A stretch of 64,000 bases of DNA from NCBI GenBank assembly GCA_903891095.1, contig CAITDI010000035.1:1-64000 (forward strand), given 5' to 3'. The notes beneath the pieces are model-generated. The model was not told the origin of the DNA and made no database searches. It saw only the letters and a program-made list of their open reading frames with translations. The translations under genes were made by a program, and so were the position numbers. This stretch comes from an uncultured bacterium (lineage in GTDB: Bacteria; Planctomycetota; Phycisphaerae; Phycisphaerales; SM1A02). This document shows, piece after piece, positions 59,490-64,000 of this stretch; position 1 is the first letter of the stretch, and each line of letters starts with the position of its first letter.

Positions 59490-61066
59490 CCGCCGCCGAA
59501 TCGCTGCCCGCATTCCTCGCGGGGCTGGTGTTCTTCCTGATCGGGCTCGACGGCGTCAAGTCGAGCCTCAAGGCGCTGACCTCGCGTTCCATGCGTCGGC
59601 GCATGCAAAACGCCACTGCCTCGCCGGTCCGCGCGGCGGCTCTCGGCGTCGGCGTCGGCGCGATCGGCCAGAGCACCACGGCGATCTCCTTCATCCTGGC
59701 TGGCTTTGTTTCGGCGCGGCTGCTGACCCTGCCGCGCGCGCTGGTCGTCGTCGCCTGGGCGCATCCGGGCATCGCGGTGCTGCCGTTCGTCGCCGCGGTC
59801 AACCTCAACATCGCCACGCTCTGGATCATCGGCCTCGCGGGCCTCGGGTTGCGGCAGCGTAGATTCACCAAGGCGTCGGCTGGGCTCGGCACGCTGCTCG
59901 GCATCGGGTTCCTGCTGTACGGGCTCTTTCAGCTCAAGGGCGTGGCGGCGCCGATCCAGACTGCGTCGTGGTTCGCGTCTGTCAGCGTCGCGCTCAACAG
60001 CTCGCTGCTGGTCGGGTTCCTGATCGGCATCGCGCTGCGCATCGTGATCCAGAGTTCGAGCGGCATCGCGGTGATCCTGATCACGCTTTGCGCGAAGGGC
60101 CTGCTCGAGCCGACGCACGCGCTCATGGTCATCCACGGCACGGGCGTGGGCATCGGCATCTCGGTGATGATCCTCGGCCAGTCCCTGCGCGACGATCCGC
60201 GGCGGCTCGCGCTGTGGCAGGCGGCGTCGAATGTCTGCGCCGGCGTGCTCATGGGCCTTTGGCTGCTGATCGCGTCGACGGGCGCGCTGCCCTCGATCAT
60301 CGACTTGCTCGCGCGGTTCTCGATGCGGACGGAGACGGATCTCGCCGTTGGTTTCCTGGCGCAGATGATGGTGGTTCCGCTGCTCGCCGCGGCGCTCTCG
60401 CCGTGGACCCCGAGGATCCTCGCGCGGCTCGTGCCCGACGTCGCCGAGGAGCAGCTCGCGAAGCCGATGTTCATCTCGGACAGCACGACGAGCGCTCCGG
60501 AGCTGGCCGTCGACCTGGCCCTGCGCGAACAGCTGCGGCTCCTGCGCGCGGCGCCCGCGCTCCTCGACCGAGCGCGCCTCGACACGGCGCCTGCCGCCAA
60601 CGGGCTCAATGCGGCCACGCTGCGGGCGTCGCTCGACGCACTGCACCGCGAGATCGCGGAGTTCCTCGGCGACAGCGCCGAGCACGCCAAGGACCACGAG
60701 ACGAGCCAGCTTGTCCTCGCCGCGATCGGCCGAGAGCGCCTGATCGCCGAGCTGATCGAGGCGCTCGACGCGCTCACGCGAGAGACGCTGACGCTCGCGG
60801 CGGGTTCGCCCGCGCGCGCGCTGTGCGGCCGCATGGTCGAGGCGAGCGATGCCATGCTGTTCACGCTGGCGGACGCGCTCGAGACCGGCGACGAGATGGA
60901 CCGCGAGATCCTCAACGCGATGACCAGCGACCGCAGCGAGCAGATGGACGCCATCCGCAGCAGCGCCGCCGCCGCCAGCCTCGGCGCCGCGCGCGAGCAG
61001 GCGAGCCTGCTGTACGCGACGAGCCTGTTCGAGCGCCTGCACTACATCGCGCGCCGCGTGGTGTGA
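59486..61066 (+). CDS. Na/Pi cotransporter family protein with PhoU-like tail
   Basis: Protein of 526 residues. The membrane part (about 1-320) has two inverted repeats with the family QSS-type motifs: GQSTTAISFI near 60 and IQSSSGIAVIL near 190. The carboxy part (about 345-526) is a helical PhoU-like domain (two helical repeats with LREQLRLLRAAP and MVEASDAMLFTLADALE). It probably takes up or exports phosphate with sodium. A PhoX phosphatase gene lies convergent 300 bp away, fitting phosphate use. The ATG overlaps the stop of a 17-codon leader frame. Confidence 0.88.
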   Translation: MTAAESLPAFLAGLVFFLIGLDGVKSSLKALTSRSMRRRMQNATASPVRAAALGVGVGAIGQSTTAISFILAGFVSARLLTLPRALVVVAWAHPGIAVLPFVAAVNLNIATLWIIGLAGLGLRQRRFTKASAGLGTLLGIGFLLYGLFQLKGVAAPIQTASWFASVSVALNSSLLVGFLIGIALRIVIQSSSGIAVILITLCAKGLLEPTHALMVIHGTGVGIGISVMILGQSLRDDPRRLALWQAASNVCAGVLMGLWLLIASTGALPSIIDLLARFSMRTETDLAVGFLAQMMVVPLLAAALSPWTPRILARLVPDVAEEQLAKPMFISDSTTSAPELAVDLALREQLRLLRAAPALLDRARLDTAPAANGLNAATLRASLDALHREIAEFLGDSAEHAKDHETSQLVLAAIGRERLIAELIEALDALTRETLTLAAGSPARALCGRMVEASDAMLFTLADALETGDEMDREILNAMTSDRSEQMDAIRSSAAAASLGAAREQASLLYATSLFERLHYIARRVV

Positions 61067-61072
61067 GCGTTT

Positions 61073-61265
61073 GAAGGCTCACGCAACCCGCGCCGCAGGC
61101 TCACGCCCGTGAGCATGTCGTTTGCATGAATGCCCGCGGGCGGAAGCCCGCGGAACACAGGACGTCGGAGTCCAAGTCGAATCGAACGCCCACGCCCGCG
61201 AGCATGTCACCTGCATGAATGCCCGTGGGCGGAAACCCGCGGAACACAGGACGTCGGAGTCCAAC
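61073..61265. repeat. Family B repeats, forward orientation (two copies)
   Basis: Two copies about 90 bp apart, with cores at 61137-61157 and 61227-61247, each preceded by GAGCATGTC and TGCATGAATGCCCG and followed by GGAACACAGGACGTCGGAGTCCAA. They lie between the convergent Na/Pi and phoX genes. Confidence 0.8.
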
Positions 61266-61292
61266 CCCGCTCCCACACCCCCCAACCAACGA

Positions 61293-61337
61293 CCAAAAAA
61301 GAGCAGGCCCTCGGACTCCTGTTCGTCCGAGGGCCTG
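61293..61337 (-). terminator. Intrinsic terminator after phoX
   Basis: Minus-strand stem CAGGCCCTCGGAC/GTCCGAGGGCCTG (61304-61337) followed by CTCTTTTTTGG. It lies 34 bp beyond the phoX stop codon. Confidence 0.9.
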
Positions 61338-61370
61338 TCACAAACTCACCAGTGGTTCACAGCGGGAGAG

Positions 61371-63041
61371 TCACTGTCCGCACGAGCCCCACGAGTTGAG
61401 AAGGATGCTGAGATCAGCGCCATCGGTGATGCCGTCGCGATTGATGTCGCTGCGGCCCGCGCCACCCCAGTTGCTGAGGAGGATCGCGAGGTCATCGCCG
61501 CTGACCTGACCATCGAGCGGGCTGGAGAGGTCGCTCATGCACGAACCAACGGCCGACGGCAGGTAGAACGCGTAGAGCTGTCCGCCTTCAACCAGTTCGC
61601 CTGGCTGCGAGTAATGAGCTTGCATGTTGCCGATGAACCAACCGAGCCCGAGAGTATCGCGCGCGTCGATGACGCCTGAGTTCTCCTCGTCGACATTGAA
61701 CGGAGCGGTCGCCGCGAGGCTGAGGTCGCCGAAGCGCGCCTTGTCGCTCTCGAGGATCTTCACCATCGAGTCGTTGCCCACGGTGTAGAGCCAGGTCTTG
61801 GCGTTGTGCACGGCGTTGCCCGGATCCTCCTGGCAGAGCACGCGCGTGCCGCCCGCGAGGTCGTTGAACACGGTGATGTTGTCCATCATGTTCTGACCTT
61901 CGGTGCCGTTGAGCACAGCCTCGATGTCGCCGCCAGCGAGCGGGTTGCTGATGTCGTCAAAGCGCATGCGGAAGAGGCGGCTGCGGCCGACCTGGGTCTG
62001 CCCGATCTCGATCGTGTCGATACGGTCGGTGGTCGCGAAGTAGAAGTCGCGGGGATTCGCCGGATCCCACGCGCCGTCTTCGGGACGGAGGAAGGTCGTG
62101 CCCGCAGCGGTGTTCGCCGCGCCAAAGGTGAAGCGCGCGGTGTAGCGAGCGGAGCCCGAGGCGTTGAAGCAGAAGTCGCGGTTCTCAGCGGTGACGTTCA
62201 CGCCCTTGACCTGCACCTGGATGCCGTAGACCGAGCCGTTCATCAGGCCGGCGCGCTCGACGAGGTTGCCGGTGTCCTGCTTCGTGCCCACGTACATGAA
62301 CACGCGGTTTGCACCGCCGTCCGAGGTGGCGATCACGACCGTCGTGTCGCTCGCGTGCGGGCGCGCGGACGCGGTCTCCCACGCACCGAGGGCGGCGTTG
62401 AACGCCGGGATCTCGTAGCCCTTGCGCTCGACGGCGCCGATGGCCATCACGCGGCCGTTCGTGCCCGACTCCTCGCCGGTCATGAAGATGCGCTCGTTGG
62501 TGCCCTTGCCGGTGGCGGCGTTGAAGAACGCTTCCGGCGCAGCGAGATCCGCCGAGCAGAAGCGGTTGAACGTGTAGAGACCGCCGCCTGCACCGTTGGT
62601 GGTCGTCGCGACCGAGGTCATCAGGTCCTGGCCATTGGTCACGCGGAGGAAGTCGGCGCCGGGCGTGGTGTTCACGATCCAACGGCTCACGAACGAACCG
62701 CCGGTCACGCCGGACGGCTGGTGCGCGCGCTGGAAGCCCGCGGCCGCAGTGTTGGTGTGCTCGTGGTTCACGAACAGCGTCATGGTGCCGTCGCCGTTGT
62801 CGTAGGCGCCCATGCCGTCGGGGATGCCGGCGAGCTTGTACGGGGTCACGCCATCAGCGCGGAAATTGACCGAATCGCCGATGGTGAGGAACGACATGAT
62901 GTCGACGGCAGGGCCGCCCGCAACCGCGCGGACGTACGGCGTGGCCGACGACGAAGGACCCGTGAGGATGGACTGCGCCGACGCGGCGCACGAAACGGCG
63001 AGCGCGAGGGAAACGCCGAGAGACATGGTCTTGCTGTTCAT
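61371..63041 (-). CDS. phoX: PhoX-family alkaline phosphatase with dockerin-like tail
   Basis: Secreted protein of 556 residues. After a signal peptide (VSLALAVSCAASAQS) comes a PhoX/DUF839 fold: NHEHTN, a glutamate-rich EESGTNGR stretch, PEDGAWDP, and CQEDPGNA, which supply calcium and iron ligands in known PhoX enzymes. The last 55 residues are two dockerin-like units (SGDDLAILLSNWGGAGRSD, DGADLSILLNSWG), as on the RCC1 protein. PhoX releases phosphate from organic esters outside the cell. GGAG lies about nine bases before the ATG. No Pho box was recognised. Confidence 0.85.
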   Translation of the reverse strand: MNSKTMSLGVSLALAVSCAASAQSILTGPSSSATPYVRAVAGGPAVDIMSFLTIGDSVNFRADGVTPYKLAGIPDGMGAYDNGDGTMTLFVNHEHTNTAAAGFQRAHQPSGVTGGSFVSRWIVNTTPGADFLRVTNGQDLMTSVATTTNGAGGGLYTFNRFCSADLAAPEAFFNAATGKGTNERIFMTGEESGTNGRVMAIGAVERKGYEIPAFNAALGAWETASARPHASDTTVVIATSDGGANRVFMYVGTKQDTGNLVERAGLMNGSVYGIQVQVKGVNVTAENRDFCFNASGSARYTARFTFGAANTAAGTTFLRPEDGAWDPANPRDFYFATTDRIDTIEIGQTQVGRSRLFRMRFDDISNPLAGGDIEAVLNGTEGQNMMDNITVFNDLAGGTRVLCQEDPGNAVHNAKTWLYTVGNDSMVKILESDKARFGDLSLAATAPFNVDEENSGVIDARDTLGLGWFIGNMQAHYSQPGELVEGGQLYAFYLPSAVGSCMSDLSSPLDGQVSGDDLAILLSNWGGAGRSDINRDGITDGADLSILLNSWGSCGQ

Positions 63042-63294
63042 TGCTGCTTGCTCCAAGACTGCTGGAAGGAAACTTGCACCTCGATGCATCCGACGCGGAT
63101 GAATCAAGGTGCGGAGCATGCAGCGGTCGTGTGAAGCGGCGTTTCACGCGCGACAAGCGAACGACGAAAGTGCGATGAGCGTGCTGCAGCGAAATGGTTC
63201 GTGAGCCGTTTAGTCGCGGGCGCGAAAAACACGGCGAACACATAAACGAGACAGCTGAAGTTCACGTCGTGTCAGCGCCGTGTTCAGCGCGGCA

Positions 63295-63655
63295 TGGATG
63301 TGGGAGTCGGATCGAAGGCTCACGCCTGACGGGCATGCACGTCTATCGAACGCTCACGCCCGCGAGCATGTCACCTACGTGAATGCCCGTGGGCGGAAGC
63401 CCGCGGAACGTTGGACGTGGGGGTCGAAGTCGAAGTCGGATCGAACGCTCACGCCCGTGAACATGTCACCTGCATGAATGCCCGTGGGCGGAAGCCCGCG
63501 GAACGTTGGACGTGGGGGTCGATCGAAGGCTCACGCAACCCGTGCCGCAGGCTTCGCCTGACGGGCACCCAGGCTTCGCCTGACGGGCACCCGGGCTTCG
63601 CCTGACGGGCACCCGGGCTCACGCCTGACGGGCATTCACGTCTATCGAACGCGCA
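63295..63655. repeat. Family B copies and tandem family C units
   Basis: Family B cores at about 63389-63409 and 63480-63500 with their flanks (AACGCTCACGCCCG, TTGGACGTGGGGGTCGA), then four or more family C units (GCTTCGCCTGACGGGCACCC) in tandem at about 63550-63630. The stretch 63042-63294 before them holds the phoX upstream region and nothing else I can identify. Confidence 0.8.
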
Positions 63656-63664
63656 CCACCCGCG

Positions 63665-63698
63665 AAAAACACAGCCGCCCCGCTTGCGCGGGGCGGCT
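63665..63698 (-). terminator. Intrinsic terminator of the right-edge gene
   Basis: Perfect 11-bp stem AGCCGCCCCGC/GCGGGGCGGCT (63673-63698) with loop TTGC, followed on the minus strand by GTGTTTTTCGC. It lies 22 bp after the stop codon of the gene at 63721. Confidence 0.9.
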
Positions 63699-63720
63699 GA
63701 AACCTACTTGAGACTCACAC

Positions 63721-64000
63721 TCAATCCATCACGACGACGGCCTTGAGCGCGGCATCCGTGCGGGCCTTGAGGTCCGCCAGATGCGCGAGCGAGTAGCCGT
63801 CGATGTTGCTGCCGCTCGCCTTGGCGAGCGTCGCGTCGACGCGCACCTGCAGTTCGCGCAGCTGCTGCGCGGAGAGCTGGCGCGCCACGCGCGGCATGCC
63901 GGCCTTGCCCGTCGCGACCGCGATGAGGCGGTCGGTGTAGTCGGCCTGCAGGTTGCGGCGGAACGCGGAGATCATCGGCTCGCGCGCGTTCGACGAACCG
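63721..64000 (-). CDS. C-terminal part of a probable zinc metallopeptidase (DUF5117/DUF4953-like)
   Basis: Only the last 92 codons or so are inside the window; the gene continues past the right edge. The visible part is helical (REPMISAFRRNLQADYTDRLIAVATG, then ALKAVVVMD at the end). It resembles the carboxy-terminal helical part of large secreted metallopeptidases with DUF5117 and DUF4953 domains, common in planctomycetes and Bacteroidetes, but no catalytic motif is visible, so this is a weak call. Confidence 0.45.
   Translation of the reverse strand, partial: GSSNAREPMISAFRRNLQADYTDRLIAVATGKAGMPRVARQLSAQQLRELQVRVDATLAKASGSNIDGYSLAHLADLKARTDAALKAVVVMD

Noticed and set aside
63295-63655. Possible CRISPR array
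   Set aside because: The units differ in length and spacing, there are no unique spacers of even size, and no cas genes are near. They are intergenic repeats of two families.

Overview
This window looks like chromosomal DNA of a planctomycete, most likely of the class Phycisphaerae. It is very GC-rich. It carries a DUF1501 gene joined to a DUF1549/DUF1553 cytochrome gene, an ECF sigma factor joined to a membrane serine/threonine kinase, secreted proteins ending in dockerin-like Asp-rich repeats, and a PilMNO cluster. The organism call is inference from gene content, because there is no rRNA in the window. One tRNA gene (Leu, UAG) is present.

Layout. 1-3856 (minus): pilus/secretion inner-membrane operon pilM-pilN-pilO-pilP-like-unknown. 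4072-7837 (minus): hisS, a small membrane protein, and a coenzyme-B12 acyl-CoA mutase whose substrate-pocket residues look like isobutyryl-CoA mutase. 8017-13230 (plus): a 1,737-residue DUF4011 helicase with an amino-terminal transglutaminase-like domain and a degenerate carboxy-terminal nuclease-like domain. 13243-17500 (minus): membrane protein, substrate-binding lipoprotein, 3-hydroxyacyl-CoA dehydrogenase, citrate/methylcitrate synthase. 17573-22830 (plus): CpcT/CpeT-like lipoprotein, a 700-bp non-coding interval with a candidate structured RNA, secreted zinc peptidase, ECF sigma factor and kinase. 22852-37941 (minus): prpB, SpoIID-like protein, TPR plus tandem RNA polymerase alpha-CTD protein, MATE transporter, NuoG, a secreted RCC1-repeat protein, a ketosynthase pair, class II DAHP synthase. 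38147-41388: tRNA-Leu, DoxX-like and CBS-like proteins, then a compositionally different islet with two secreted proteins. 41572-45439: dinB and an ABC importer split across a divergent promoter. 45464-48905 (minus): chemoreceptor and OprB-type porin. 49064-55255 (plus): a tight six-gene run terC-dedA-ABC permease-ABC ATPase-HlyD-SMP30. 55546-59330 (minus): DUF1501 and DUF1553 pair. 59436-63041: Na/Pi cotransporter next to PhoX phosphatase. The window ends inside a probable metallopeptidase gene.

How the genes work together. prpB, a methylcitrate-synthase-like gene, a 3-hydroxyacyl-CoA dehydrogenase and an acyl-CoA mutase suggest short-chain acyl-CoA (propionate or branched-chain) metabolism, although they are not one operon. 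PhoX and the Na/Pi transporter suggest phosphate scavenging.

Most notable signals: (i) a roughly 415-nt non-coding interval at 18461-18875 built of hairpins with GGA/GGGA on the minus strand and a strong intrinsic terminator, resembling a Csr/Rsm-type sponge RNA; (ii) at least 13 gene starts without a Shine-Dalgarno sequence but with a TANNNT-like hexamer 6-9 nt before the start codon, which suggests widespread leaderless transcription; (iii) two families of intergenic hairpin repeats; (iv) several proteins with unusual domain make-up or altered catalytic residues. Residue numbers were counted by hand from the chosen starts and may be off by one or two.
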